A DNA stretch of 64,000 nucleotides from Citrus sinensis (GCF_022201045.2 NC_068559.1:744001-808000); one strand, 5' to 3'. Numbered from the stretch's first letter, positions 1-13,122 are shown. Numbers and translations are program-made. The notes: generated from the letters alone by a model not told the origin.

Positions 1-42
1 TATAATTGAAAGATGCTTATGGGATCATGACAATTTGAACAG

Positions 43-980
43 GTGGATTTAGTGTTGCGTTTGATCCACTTGATGGATCTAGCATTGTCGACACAAACTT
101 CACAGTAGGAACCATATTTGGGGTGTGGCCTGGAGACAAATTAACTGGGGTCACAGGAAGAGATCAAGTTGCCGCAGCCATGGGAATTTATGGTCCTCGA
201 ACCACATATGTTATTGCAATTAAGGATTTTCCGGGAACACACGAGTTCCTTCTTCTTGATGAAGGTTTGTCTACAGTCTGCTTTGAACCTAGTAAATGGG
301 CAGAGCCAGTAGTGATATAATAATGTTCCTGTTGTGCATTGTCAGGAAAATGGCAACATGTCAAAGAGACCACAGAGATTGGCGAAGGAAAAATGTTCTC
401 CCCTGGAAATTTGAGAGCCACTTTTGACAATCCTGATTATGACAAGGTATGTGTAAGTTTGTTATACATTTTAATCGCTTAATTGTTAGCCATGGTTTAC
501 TCATTTTTTTGGCTACCAACAGTTGATCAACTACTACGTAAAACAGAAGTACACATTGAGATACACAGGTGGAATGGTGCCAGATGTCAATCAGGTATTA
601 ATAGTAATGGCAGTTTGCAGTCAGACAAGTGAATTTTGATTCAGATTATTGTGAATTTAGTCAGCCATTCTAAAAGAACTATAACTTCTTGTGCGCAGAT
701 CATCGTTAAAGAGAAAGGTATCTTCACTAATGTAACATCCCCCTCTTCAAAGGCCAAGTTGAGGCTGTTATTTGAGGTAGCTCCTTTGGGATTGTTGATT
801 GAGAATGCTGGAGGTTACAGTAGCGATGGAAAAATATCGGTTCTAGACAAAGTGATAAACGATCTTGATGATAGAACTCAAGTTGCCTATGGCTCCAAGA
901 ATGAAATTATCCGGTTTGAAGAAACTCTATACGGATCTTCAAGGCTTAAGGGCGGGGTTCCTGTTGGAGCAGCTGCTTAA
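43..980 (+). CDS. SBPASE: Sedoheptulose-1,7-bisphosphatase, chloroplastic, 3' part (partial)
   Basis: Calvin-Benson cycle phosphatase of the chloroplast stroma that hydrolyses sedoheptulose-1,7-bisphosphate to the 7-phosphate. Only the C-terminal part is in the window; the 5' exons and transit peptide lie to the left. Exons with closing frame: 43-264, 346-446, 523-594, 699-980, all with GT..AG borders; bases 1-42 are the end of an intron. The first exon contains the FBPase/SBPase-family metal and substrate motif FDPLDGSS and then [10 protein letters not shown]. The last exon has the conserved NAGGYSSDG segment and ends in [13 protein letters not shown], which fits the usual SBPase C-terminus. 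A cytosolic or plastid FBPase is the alternative, but the sequence around [20 protein letters not shown] reads as SBPase. No breaks are seen in the visible exons. Confidence 0.93.
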
Positions 981-1550
981 ATGATAATGTTGTCTTTCAT
1001 GTGTTTCTTTTTCTTCGATATGCAAAGAACTTTAAACTATCAATATAGAAGTACAAGGTTGAATTTCTGGTATGAGATGAACAGTGAAGCAGAAATTTTG
1101 ACCGATATTCACGGTTTTAAATTATGCCATGTTCTAGAACTTCATAAGAAACTTAATATGCTATGCTATTTACACTATAGATAGAGAACAAGTAAATTAA
1201 TTAATAAACAACAAGCTCTAATAAATGTATCCAATTTTGCAAATATCAAAGAAGGTAAGCATAGGAGTTATCTTCATGTAAGCTTCTCCCTTGGCTTTGA
1301 AAGGAACATGCCAAAAGTTTACATTGTTACCTAAGATTCCTTCACAATAACTATGGCAATCTTTCTAAAAGCAATAAATTTACGGCATGGTATGCAAATG
1401 TAAGTTTCAGATAAGCTTAACAGCAGCACACTCTTTCATGCCAAATTCCACTTGCAGTAGAAAGAGTAACTTCTGAATCCGATTGTTGGCAAACTGAAGG
1501 ACGCAATCGAGTCATAGAACCTCCAAGCACAAAGCAAGATTCATACAAGA
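981..1550. other. Intergenic: SBPase 3' end to the next gene's 5' leader
   Basis: AT-rich 3' flank of the SBPase gene and 5' flank of the small SRPBCC gene. I see no other coding potential. Open frames at 981-1184 are short, low in complexity and lack recognisable protein features. Confidence 0.5.
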
Positions 1551-2222
1551 ATGGTATGTATTCTCCTCTCTGGCAATTTATATGAAGCACACGTATGCTT
1601 ATACATCATTCTTGTTTGTTTTCAGTGGCGAAATTTTACAATCTGCCGGTGCATTATGTCAAATTGTGTTCAGAAGATTATATAATCTGTTTGGTTATGG
1701 TTATGATTTTTATTTTTATTTTTTTAACTTTTACCTTTTCTACAGGCATTTGAAACAAAACAGGGGAAATGGCGCGGATCAGTTGGTGGCATAGTTGATG
1801 CACCCATTAACAAGGTTTGGACCATTGTTTCTCAAACAAAAAAATTACCAGAGTGGATGCCCATGGTTGAAAGGTGCACCGACTTAGCTGGAGATGAAGG
1901 AGTTCCAGGCTATATTCGGTTAGTCTCTGGCTTCATGTTTCCTCAAGAAAATGGGGAAAGGTCATGGATCAAGGAAAGGCTTATTTCCATGGACTCGTCT
2001 TCACATAGTTATGATTATAAAATGGAAGCAAGCAATGTTGGTTTAGATGGGTCTGTAAATTCATTAAAACTTATAGATTACGGTGATGACTCAACACTTG
2101 TCAGCTGGTCATTTGCGACAGACCCCGTAGAAGGTGCTAGTGAGGACAGCATAATAGATTATCTTGGGTTTCTGTATAAATCTTGTATAAATAGGATTGA
2201 TAGTGCCATTCAAAAGGTTTGA
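1551..2222 (+). CDS. Lachrymatory-factor-synthase-like SRPBCC (Bet v1/START fold) protein
   Basis: Two coding exons: 1551-1553 (the ATG alone, immediately followed by a GTATGT donor) and 1746-2222 after a TTTCTACAG acceptor. They give 159 residues, close to the usual 160-170 of the family. The second exon starts AFETKQGKWRGSVGG and runs through VDAPINKVWTIVSQ, a typical first strand and helix of the SRPBCC/polyketide-cyclase fold. Later parts are LPEWMPMVERC and a C-terminal helix FLYKSCINRIDSAIQKV. Plant members are annotated as lachrymatory-factor synthase-like or PYR/PYL-like hydrophobic-ligand binders. The true ligand is unknown, and enzyme activity should not be assumed outside Allium. 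The open frame also allows an internal start at 1857, but that would delete the conserved N-terminal strand, so I prefer the spliced start. Confidence 0.8.
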
Positions 2223-3689
2223 GAGCATGGTATATCTTTTGTGGTTGCGTTGGGCTGTCTCAGTTCTTATATCAAGTTCCAGCATCTTTCCTTGTTATCT
2301 ACATTGATTTATGTCGAGGAAATTGCATAACTTATTGTCAAAGTGTAACTTCAGTAAGCCTGGTGCCAATATACGATCAACATTAACTTGTATTCCTGAC
2401 AGAATTACCATCATTCTTTCGTGCAAGTCCAACATGACGGGTAATGGTTGATTTCTTATTCAAGGAAGAAACTTAAAGAAGGTGCTATCACGGAGACCAA
2501 ATTCTGATATGCGTTCATAAAGATAGAAACGAGCTCTGTTATCGCAATTTTAATAGTTAACAGTTACATGCCACGGAAAATGGATGTGCACAAGTTGTAG
2601 ATATCTTATGTTCTTAAGATTATCATTTGCGCAAGTACCATCAGTCCATTGGCTCTTGTAGTAGTCTAATATGTTCCAGTCTGGCCGGTAAATCCTGGAA
2701 AATTTTGTTTATGTGCACACCAGAAAGAAATGCTGGCAAGTATAACAAGCCAAGGCAGATCATTTCTGGCAAAGTGATAAATAAACAAGTCAATCCAAAT
2801 AAGGTAGTTGGGACCTTCGCGCATCCAAGGGAGATAAACGGTGGGGAATGTAATGAAAAAAACATGTCATTTTTTTTTTTGGGAAAAACCAAGGTGAAAA
2901 AGATGTGTGATTTGAAATAGATGAGTCAGATGAGCTGTTACTACACACCACTAATATCTGATCTTTCTTTAAGCTTCCGGACAGCTGATCATGTCGATTA
3001 TCAAGTCCATGAAAGCCATTTCTCAACTACTAAATTTTGTTTTACATTAAGATCAAACATACTTATACACGGACCATCACCCACCACCACAATTGCCGGC
3101 ATCTCCTAAGCTAGTATATCACTAGATCTTTGATCTACTCTTCTGGAAGAGTAGCAGCAGCCTTTCTAAGTCTACATTGTAACTACTGCCTGACATAGAT
3201 TGATCAAGAGCTCATGCTATACTGATTAAATTATTAATTAAAATTATGAACAGATTAGTTTCTTAAGAAAGGCATGCCACTTTGGAGCCAATTCTTTATT
3301 ATGGTATAGCACTGTAGACAGATAGAAGAATAAAGTAAAATACTGAAGTATCTACAGAATATTAGAGAAAAGGAAAAAGAAGACCCTTAACTTGTAACTT
3401 TCAAGCAGATGGGATGTTCCCTTTCATAAATCGCTACGGTCAATTGAAAGCGGCCACAAGGGCTTACTAGCTTACTTAAATGTACAAAGATGGCTACATT
3501 GTGTAACATGCAAGAAAAGTTAAGAAGAATACATTGCTGGCTTTTTTCATTCACCTAACCAGGTAAAAGGACATTGCATCAAAGACCTAAATATTTTATA
3601 AACCCAAAGATAAGCGGCACACATTGGTATTTTCTAAAATAGTCCTAATTTGATCTAAAATTGAGAAAGAGTGAGAGAGAGGAAGAGAG
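2223..3689. other. Intergenic spacer and laccase 5' flank
   Basis: No convincing gene. Short overlapping open frames at 2627-3109 on both strands have no domain character. Just before the laccase ATG there is a GA-rich leader (3664-3689). Confidence 0.5.
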
Positions 3690-6119
3690 ATGGCATATTT
3701 GATTAGGGCAATCCTGCTGGCGACTTTCATGTTTCCAGCATTGGTCGAATCAGCAGTTCGTCACTACAATTTCACCGTAAGTACATTATGTTACCTTGCC
3801 TCGGCTAAATGAGAATGAAGATGCTCATATTAGTGGCAAATTTATGCAGGTGGTGATGACAAACATGACAAAGCTTTGTGCAAGCAAATCTATCGTCACT
3901 GTCAATGGAAAGTTTCCGGGGCCAACTCTGCATGCAAGGGAAGATGACAATGTGATCGTAAGAGTAACCAACCATGTTAAATATAACGTTACAATCCACT
4001 GGTGAGATTTAGTGTGGTATGCAACTTAGCCATTGAAAATATATCAATAATTCCTAAAAACTTCTTACAAGATTACTTTGAGCTGTGCAGGCACGGAGTC
4101 AGGCAGCTTCGAACTGGTTGGTACGATGGGCCAGCATACATTACGCAATGTCCAATTCAGCCGGGGCAAAGTTATGTCTACAATTTCACTCTTACAGGAC
4201 AGAGAGGCACACTTCTTTGGCATGCACACATTTCCTGGTTAAGAGCAACAGTACATGGTGCCATTGTCATCTTGCCTAAACGAAGTGTGCCTTACCCTTT
4301 TCCTAAAGCTGACAAGGAAAAGATCATTGTGTTCGGTAAGCTCATAGTTTCACGTCAAGCTTTGCTGGTGATTAAAAATTTCTCGGGATTGTGACTTTAT
4401 TTCTGAATTTTAGGTGAATGGTGGAAAGCTGATGTTGAAGCTGTGATCAACCAAGCTACTCAAATGGGTGTGGCACCAAATGTTTCAGATGCGCACACCA
4501 TTAATGGCCATCCGGGGCCAGTCACTAATTGCACTTCTCAGGGTACTGACTTGGGGCATACATGATCTTGTGATGCTTAACAATCATATCACCTTCTAAC
4601 AAAGCAACAATATTACAATTTATTGGAAAAAAAAAAATCTTGAATCTAACGTGCTTGCTTCACTGCAGGTTTCACTTTACATGTTGAAAGTGGCAAGACT
4701 TACTTGCTTCGCATAGTCAACGCTGCAGTCAATGATGAACTATTTTTCAAAATTGCTGGCCATAATTTAACTGTAGTTGAAGTTGACTCATCCTACACTA
4801 AGCCCTTCAAAACAGACACAATATTCATCGGTCCTGGCCAAACCACAAACGCCCTTTTAACAGCCGATAAAAAAATTGGCAAGTACTTAATAACTGTCTC
4901 TCCTTTCATGGACACAATAGTAGCTGTTAACAATGTTACCGGAATTGCTTTCTTGCGGTACAAGGGTACGGTCGCGTTTTCCTCAACAACATTAACCAAC
5001 GTTCCTGCTATCAATGCAACTGAAGTTACAAACACTTTCAGTGATAATCTTCGAAGCCTTAATTCGAAAAGATACCCTGCAAAAGTTCCATTAACCGTTG
5101 ATCATTCTCTATTGATCACTATGGCTGTTGCTGTGAACCCTTGTGCTACATGTCCTAATGGTACCAAAGTCGGGGCGGCAATGAATAATATAAGCTTTGT
5201 AATGCCAACAACAGCTCTTCTTCAGGCACATTACTACAAGATTAGTGGGGTTTTTACTGACGATTTTCCAGCAAAACCACCAATAGCTTTTAATTATACA
5301 GGCAATTATACGGGTACTCTTCAAACCACAAATGGCACAAGGCTTTATAGACTGGCATATAACTCTACAGTTCAGCTTGTCCTTCAAGGTACCACTGTAA
5401 TCGCACCAGAGAATCATCCAACACATCTGCATGGCTTTAACTTCTTTGCTGTTGGCAAGGGCTCAGGCAACTTTGATCCCAACAAGGATCCACAAAAATT
5501 TAATCTCGTTGATCCTGTTGAGAGAAATACAATCAGTGTGCCCACTGCAGGATGGACAGCAATCAGATTCAGGGCAGATAATCCAGGTAATTTTTTATTT
5601 TTTTCATGTTATAATATATATATATATTTGGTCAACATTATTTTCTAAATTGAAGGTTTTGGTAGTATTTTAAAATATATTAGTCTCTTTCAAGACGAAG
5701 AAGTACTATCTCTTTATCAAGACAAAGTATTGTAGTAGCAAAAAACGAGAAATTCCAACAAAATGCCTTTTAAATAATTTGTTCTCCTAAATAGGCAGTC
5801 AACGAGCGATCAGCTAGCAATTGGCATGTTGACTACCCAACCCATGAATAATCAACAAGCAATAAATAGACAATTGACAAATTACGAAAATTTAATTACT
5901 TAGGGTCATTTAATTTTTAATTTGTTTTAATAATTTATTTTTATGTTGCTCTAATGTACCAAAATATATGCTTCTTGTGTGGATGAAGGTGTTTGGTTCT
6001 TGCATTGTCATTTAGAAGTGCACACTTCATGGGGATTAAAGATGGCATTTGTGGTGGATAATGGCAAGGGCCCTAACGAGTCACTCATCCCTCCTCCTAG
6101 TGACCTTCCGACGTGCTAA
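3690..6119 (+). CDS. Laccase (plant multicopper oxidase), complete, six exons
   Basis: Secreted p-diphenol:O2 oxidoreductase of the cell wall, generally linked to monolignol or flavonoid oxidation. Exons: 3690-3776, 3850-4001, 4091-4335, 4414-4542, 4669-5586, 5989-6119. They close in frame to 553 residues, normal for plant laccases. A signal peptide covers about residues 1-25. All four copper signatures are present: HWHGVRQ (about 79), HAHISW (124-129), HPTHLHG (454-460) and HCHLEVH (516-522), with Leu at the type-1 axial position ten residues after the copper Cys. There are many N-x-S/T sites, as expected for this heavily glycosylated family. The start is the first ATG after a GA-rich leader. 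Which laccase clade it belongs to cannot be settled by eye, so no symbol is given. No truncation is seen. Confidence 0.95.
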
Positions 6120-7548
6120 ACATACTACCAAGAGAGGCTTTGAGAATCAAAGTTTGAGACTAGAATTCAAATGAGAAGGTACCAAGATTATGAGGATGAT
6201 TGAACAGATTAATTAAGTTTAATAAACAACAGAAAGAACAAGGTGATTGGTTTGTTGTTTTTTGAGATGCATGGCAAAATGAAGATGGAAGTTGCTGCTG
6301 CTGCCTGTAGAGTATGAATAAAAATGTTGGGTAAACTTAGTTTAAGCTTTAAACAACTGCAAATTCTTGTAATTTCCAATCTGTGTTCATATTTTACGGT
6401 GGGATGTCTTGTTAACATATATTTCTGTTGGTTTTTTAATGACCTTTTTCCTTTTTCTGGAAAGATTTTACAGTTATAATGAGTTTATGTAAAAGAAAAG
6501 AAAATGCTTGAGAACAAAGATGAATTTGGGCAACAACATTTAAGTCCTTCATCTATTAAAGTTCTAAAACGAGTAGGGATGACAAAAATCCCCACGGAGA
6601 CGGGTACCTTTGGGGATTTTTTTCATTTGAGGAGGGTATGAGGATAATTTTATACCCAATTTCTTATTCGGAGAGGGGACGAGGATGAGGTGGAATCCCC
6701 ATCCCCTACCCATTTTCCCATTTTAATTTTTAATTTTACTTTATTTTTTTAAAATTACTAGTAAATAAATTATAAAATTTAAATTATAAAATTATAAATA
6801 TTGGTAAAAATAAAAAATATCAAAATATTTTTATTATTAAACTTTTAGGCCTAATTAACTAATTAAAGTCCTAAATTTTTATTTAGGACATTAAAAAGAC
6901 CGAGTAGATTCTATTAGCCTAAAATTTTTTAATTTTAATATTCTTTAAATATTTTAAAATTAAATCTATTTTTTATTTATTTTTAGATGTTATAATTGCC
7001 CACAGCGAATCACAGTTTTAATATCTAATCTAATCTAATCTAATCTAATATTTACTCTTGATTTGCTCCGATTTAATTATTTTGTTGTAAAAGGAATAGT
7101 CCACATTTATAAAGTGTCCACGCCACCATTGAAAAAGTTAATTTTGAATCTAAATTTGATTTTATTTGTAACAATTTTGTATTAGACTATTAATTTATTC
7201 ATAATAGTTTGTAAAAGAAGTTTGTATCCCTTGCATACTGGACTAATGTAAGATATATTTCGAACTTTACTTTTATTTAAAATTTTTATTTTAATATGAT
7301 TAACTCAAAATCAAAAAAATATATATATTAATTATTCGGGGATCCCCTGTTATTATTCAAAAAAAAATAAAAATTCTCTCAAATAATTCTAATGAGAACA
7401 AAAAGAAAGAGAATGGAGACATATACAAAATATCATGATAGACAGATTCGTCCCCTCCAATTCCCTCCCTAAAAACGAGAATACGAGTTTTTCACTTTTA
7501 ACAAATGGCGCCCTTCCCCCAGCTCAGTATGAAACAAAATTTTTATCT
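6120..7548. other. Laccase 3' flank; AT-rich spacer with possible decayed hAT-like element
   Basis: No gene. At 6573 a motif TAGGGATGACAAAAATCCCC followed by GC-rich, G-run text (to about 6720) looks like the left end of a hAT-type non-autonomous element. I could not find a matching right end or target duplication, so this is only a suspicion. Four to five copies of TAATC occur at 7022-7048. Confidence 0.35.
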
Positions 7549-7621
7549 CGCGCCAGATAGGGGTCGAACCTATGACCTTCTGCTTAGGAAACAGACGCTC
7601 TATCCACTGAGCTACATGCGC
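7549..7621 (-). tRNA. tRNA-Arg (anticodon CCU)
   Basis: On the minus strand the 73 nt fold as a tRNA. The D arm contains AGCTCAGTGGATAGAGC (box A). The anticodon stem TCTGT/GCAGA encloses the loop TTCCTAA with anticodon CCT. The T arm ATAGG-TTCGACC-CCTAT carries box B, and the discriminator is G. The acceptor stem pairs at positions 1-4 and 7; A5/G68 and T6/T67 do not pair, which weakens the stem a little. No CCA is encoded, as normal for nuclear tRNAs, and a T-run follows within about 20 nt downstream on the minus strand as the Pol III terminator. Confidence 0.88.
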
Positions 7622-8910
7622 TGCTTTAGTGTTTCTTCTACTACGTAATTAACTAAATTTATAAATATTTCTTTTGTTGTCTGTTCCCTTTTTTAAACTA
7701 CATCCATAGATATAAAATCAGCAATCTACCAAGACTTCGAATCTATATAACAATAGCATAACCTAAGCTCAACCGAGCATAACTCAAAAAAACTACCCAA
7801 AATGTCTACAAATTTACAAGTATTTTTCTCTTAAATTTGATGAATTTCGAACACACACAAACACTCATAAATCACATTTATAATTTTAGTTGAAAATATC
7901 TTTTAAGCTATATCTCAATCTACAAATCAAGTTCAAAACTTTGAAGTTTATAATTCACCCCCTTGTACTTGCATCCTTTCCATTGGGCCACGTGTAACTT
8001 AAGGTGCAACTTTCCCACCATATATCATAGTTATCACAATAAGAATCCATTTAATAGAATAATTCTTATCAATAATTGTTTTATGGAAAGAGAATGATAC
8101 CACACCCTTAATTTGCAAATAACAAATGCTCTTCAACTTAGACCTTATAAAGTTCCTTGATGAGGCATCTCAATTTGCCTAAAAGAATCTAATAACAACA
8201 AGAAGCGTAGTTGATCTTTACTACATCATAGATAAGGCTCTCATTTTAACTTTTGCTTTTTGTGTTTATTGTGCAATTAAAAATTGAATTGAAGAGTTAC
8301 AGAAAAAGAGAGAAAATCCTTAATCAAATTCTCTATAATAAGAAGAGGAAACTTTTGAAGTGTCACTCACCATTTACAATATGACACCTGCCTTTTCTCT
8401 ATCTATATTCTTCTTATTTTTTTCCTTTGAACTCATATCAATCCAAACCCCACAGTTAAACTAATACAGTTCATGATTCCTATAACTTCACTGTTTTCCT
8501 ATATAATCTATGCATATTCAACTTTCTGTTTCTTCTCTTCAAAGAAACCCAGAAAAGAAAATACTTTCTTACCATGAGTTACAGTTGAAGTAGTATAAAT
8601 TCTCACTTTTGAGAATCACTTCACGAAAAAAATAAAATAAAATAAATCCACTCCTATGCGTCAAACTTAGAAAAAGATTTGATTTTTTTTCCTGTATGAT
8701 CAAGATTCTCTTGATTCTTTGAAGGCGTGTCTTTAATCTTTAATAGATTCTTCAGTTCATGCTGTTAAGTAAAGGAGATTCTTGATTCCCAGTAAATGAT
8801 TCCATATAAGCTTCCTTTTTAATCGTTCTTAAATTTCACTTTGTGTTCAAATATTTCAACCACTTTGATAGCTCAGTTAGCCTGGAATGTGCTTATAAGT
8901 TACTGTTAGA
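7622..8910. other. MYB gene upstream region and leader
   Basis: AT-rich promoter and 5' leader of the MYB gene. No other gene is seen. An upstream ATG at 8843 opens an out-of-frame 73-codon reading frame that overlaps the start of the main coding region and ends at 9064; if the transcript starts above 8843 it could lower translation of the main frame. Confidence 0.45.
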
Positions 8911-9975
8911 ATGGAGACTTTGTATCCAGCTTCATATATGTCAAATTCATCAAATTGGTTTCTTCAGGACAGCAGCCGGAGCACAAGCTGGACTAGAGAA
9001 GAGAACAAGAGATTTGAGAGTGCTCTTGCAATTTACAGTGAGAGCACTCCGGATAGATGGATAAAGGTGGCTGCAATGATTCCGGGGAAGACCGTGCTTG
9101 ATGTGATCAAACAGTACAAAGAATTGGAAGAAGATGTTAGTGATATCGAAGCTGGAAGGGTTCCGATTCCCGGGTATCTTAGCTCTTCTTTCACACTGGA
9201 GTTGGTTTCAGAAAGCGATTATGATGCTAATAGGAAGAGAACTTTGGTCGCGAAAAGCTCTGATCATGAGAGGAAGAAAGGCGTGCCATGGACCGAGGAA
9301 GAGCACAAGTAAGTTCTAAATTCTGATGTTCAAGTTTAGTTGATATTCCTGCTTATTCATATCTTTGTGATTCTTAGTCAGTTTTGAAGCAGATGAAGGC
9401 TTGAATAGTCTTGCTGTTACTGGTCAAATGCCACACAATTGTGTATATTCAGTTGTTCTATGGTGTCTTGATTTTGTTCTTGACACGGACCTTTTTGATT
9501 GATAAATTGCAGGCGGTTTCTGATGGGATTAATCAAGTATGGCAAAGGAGACTGGAGAAATATTTCGAGAAATTATGTAATCTCCAAGACTCCAACTCAA
9601 GTGGCAAGCCATGCTCAGAAGTACTTCATAAGGCAGCTTTCAGGAGGGAAAGACAAGAGGAGACCAAGCATCCACGACATCACAACCGGCAATCTCACCA
9701 ATTCAGTTTCATCAGACAATCATAAGCCTTCTTCATTTGATCAATCCAATGTGATTCCAGCACAGCAGAAGTCTTTTGGCACCCCAAAAGTTGGCCTGGA
9801 ATGGACTGACTCAAACAATGGAGCAGTAATGGCTTCAGATTCGACTCAGAGCAATATGCTTATGCCATCTGCTTTTGAGTTCGGTTCACACGGTCTTAAA
9901 CTCCAGGGCCAGAATCTGTATGCCACCACTGCTTATCATGGAGCTCATGTTAAGCCCCGGAATCCATTCTTCTAA
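8911..9975 (+). CDS. DIVARICATA-like MYB transcription factor (two MYB/SANT repeats, SHAQKYF class)
   Basis: Nuclear DNA-binding protein of 286 residues from exons 8911-9308 and 9513-9975, joined at lysine 133 with a GTAAGT donor. The first SANT-type repeat is at about residues 26-75 (begins SWTREENKRFE, ends with VIKQYKELEEDV). The second MYB repeat is at about 126-171, starts PWTEEEH and ends with the class motif SHAQKYF at 165-171. The conserved linker VPIPGY follows the first repeat. The C-terminal tail is Ser/Asn/Gln-rich without a further domain. The intron falls inside the second repeat. Family members bind I-box/GATAA-type sites (TATCCA or similar) and act in floral asymmetry, sugar or stress responses; which of these applies here cannot be told. 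Confidence 0.92.
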
Positions 9976-10734
9976 GGGCTGTTGTGTTTTGTCGTAGTAC
10001 GAAGTTGTAATGCCTCACCTGATTGTATTATGAAAATTTTCAGTTCTAGTACTTGTTGTTTTAGTTGTGTTAATGTACAAATGGTGTGTTTGAATTTGTG
10101 CATGACCCTGGAATGTTACAGAAACATGGGAAAGTTAATCATGTTAATAATATCATATCAATGATTGAGCTTCAAGTGTGAAAATTGAAAACACAACTTC
10201 TTATGAATTATTCCTAGCTTCATCGCTGAATTTCTTGTCTTAGAATTTATGTATTCATTCCCTAATGCAGATCAAACAATTCCATAAGCACCGAATAAAG
10301 AATTTTGAGGCCAAAACAAGTCAAGCGGCCTTCACTCCACATTTACCGGAAAGCATGAGCAGTGGTTTCCAGGTGAATGATTTTGGCATTTGTTTCAATC
10401 CACAAAAGGTGATCTATAAAGTGCACCCTCTTATGCTTGTACACGTGGAATTAATTGCTTGGTCATTGTTGCGTCGTAGTTGCAATGTCATTGGATGATG
10501 TAGCCTAATTGGTTGAGTCACCATGCACTCTTTGCGAAATTCCACAGTAGCAAATTGCTTGCTTTAGGGCCCTTTCAGCAACTCTTAGCTTTAATGCGTA
10601 CGCGGTGTGGCCAAGTTGACTGATGATCAACCTTTGATTGCTTGATGATCACCATCAATTAGTAGGAAGCTGAGTTTGCATTCCACTTAAAATAAAGAAG
10701 CATCACATGCTTCGAAGTTTCAATCCGTCCTAGA

Positions 10735-10765
<31 letters not shown>

Positions 10766-12952
10766 GAAAAAAAAATGAAGATCCACATTAGAAATAATGC
10801 AAATATGGGTATACAATTTTCTAATAAACCAATCCAATTTGGCCTTTTTTGCTTTGATGTTTCTGTTTCTGCCAACCCAATTTGTCAATGGTAGTGGCAT
10901 CACTGTTTCATTAGCAAAGTGGAAGCTTTCATTAGTCTCTGGACACATCATTATCCCCCCCCCCTTTTTTTTTTTTTGGCCCTATATGTTTACTTGACAA
11001 TCAAATAAACAAATTGACTGTTACAGTGTGTTTAGATTTTGTGCACACTGTAACCTTGTCCCTGGGAATACAGCATCTATAGCTTTGTGGTTACTGATTA
11101 AGCAGAATCAGATATTGACCACCCTGTCCTTAATTGACTTCAGAAGAATTTATTTAATAAACGTTATCTCCATCTCTAAATTCGCTTCAAGAATTCCCCT
11201 TTCGGCTTAGAATTACTCTGTGCAAATACTTTCGTCACTTCACTTTCTGCGTCACAGATTCTGTAGGAAACGAAAAGAAAGATGCCTTTCTTTGAGGGCG
11301 GAGCAAAAATTGATAATCTGGGGAGCAAAAGTTACGAGAGTAAAACTTTTGGAGACCCAAGTCTATAAAGAGCAGGAAACTTTAGTGAAAGTTTTGGGGG
11401 GGGGCAAAATAATTAAAGATTAAAATCTAAATTAAAAAAGTCATTATACATTTTTTTTTTCTTTTTCTTTTTTGTTTTTTGTTCCCAGGGCTAGCGACAC
11501 GCCGCTGTACCTGCAGCAGGGATGAGCAGCTTAGTTCGGTTTTAATTACTGACACGTAGAACTCAACTATTCCCATATTTCGGTCCAGCTTCTGATTAGA
11601 TGAATGGATGATGATGCCTCTCTCTTAAAAGTTGGTGATCCACATGGCAGAAATCACATCAAAATAATCATGTTTTAAGAAAATGCCGTCCCTGTGTTTG
11701 TTTTTTTTTTTTTTTTTAACTTTTGCTTTTAGTTGCCATTGTGATTTCTACTTCCATATCCACTGTTGCTGCTGCAACCATCCGCAAAGATTAGTGCCCA
11801 CCCCATGTCTCTTTGCATGCATCTTTTTTTCTAATCCACGAGATAATAAGTATTAAAAGATCAGCAGCAACATGATCAGCATGATTATTTTTATCAACTT
11901 CCTTTTTTTTTTTTAATCTTTTTTTCTTAATTTCTTTTGGGCAAATGACCAAAACAATCAACTTTATAACGTTGTTTTCGTTAAAAGCAGCCTCTCTCAG
12001 CAAGTTGTATGAGAAAGCACCCTTTGCCACTTTATTCTAAATTTGATCAAACTTGAAAAAGGTTACGCCATAAACTTTTGGCTGCCTTTCCTCTTTATAT
12101 TTTTTTTGAAAAAAAAATGAAAGATTGCTATCCCTTTTAAAAATAAGCCAGTTACTGCTACTTAAAAACCACAAATATTTCATGCAGGTTTATATATATA
12201 TATTAAAAAAAAAGTTCTTCATGACACAGCAAGACGTATAGTAGCCACCACAGGTCTGTTTTAAAGCAATTATATTTTTTTTAAAAAAAGTTCTTCATGA
12301 CAAAATATCTACTTGATAACACAATTATACTTTTAAGTTGTTGGTTACATTTCTCAAATTTTTTTTTTTAACATTATCAAAGTTGTTAGTTAATAATGCA
12401 TAAGCTTGTATATAGAATCGATTACTCAAGAATGTAAACCAGCAATTCTGAGGTTTCGTTTCAAATTTCGACCAATGATTTTGATAAGGGTTTGGTTTCG
12501 AATTTTTAAATCGTTGAGTGACGACTGGTTTTCAATAATAATTGGTTTGGATAAAAATCGAACCGATTCAACAAAGGATTAAAATTTCCGCCTACTATCA
12601 ACTTCTTCTAAATTATACAATATCACTAATTAACACATAATACAAGATTTTTGTAAATATTGAAAAATTCAATTCAAAGAGAGGATCATAATTCATAATT
12701 TTGACGGTCAAAATTATATGGTACAAGAAATGAAAGTAACACTTCAAAAACAACCCAATGATCGGGGTTTTAAATGGACGTAGGCCTTAACCAACATATC
12801 AAACTGATCAATTGAGACTTTTTTTTTTTTAGTTTCTTTTTATTTTTGAAATAGATCAATTGAGACAGCATTAAATCAAAACCATTTCATCTTACCAATT
12901 GACAACATTACATCAATTTTACTACATGTTAATAATGAATTATGATACACCT
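9976..12952. other. Intergenic spacer
   Basis: No gene recognised. It holds an (AT)n run at 10736-10758, a C9T13 homopolymer pair near 10957-10978, a G9 run at 11397-11405 and a short repeated motif AAAAAAGTTCTTCATGACA at about 12208 and 12284. Short open frames at 10265-10498 and 11220-11423 show no protein family character. Confidence 0.45.
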
Positions 12953-13122
12953 ACAAACTCTTGTACAAACTTATTTTGTATAAACTGATGTGACATTAAT
13001 TTATTAGTTAAATAAAAATATAAAATAATATAAATAAATCATGTGAGCCAAGAAATATTTAATTCAACCAATAAATTAACGCCACATCAGTTTGTACAAA
13101 ATAAATTTATACAAGAGTTTGT
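12953..13122. mobile_element. Short MITE with ~55-bp terminal inverted repeats
   Basis: The left arm begins ACAAACTCTTGTACAAACTT and the right arm, read on the other strand, begins ACAAACTCTTGTATAAATTT. The two arms pair over roughly 55 bases around a short AT-rich centre, about 170 bp in all. I could not define a clear target duplication, so the superfamily is open. Confidence 0.6.

Noticed and set aside
6573..7440. Complete hAT-type MITE
   Set aside because: Only a left-end-like TAGGGATGAC motif was seen; no right end or 8-bp duplication.
10265..10498. 77-codon plus-strand frame after the MYB gene
   Set aside because: No recognisable family and no link to the finished MYB coding region.
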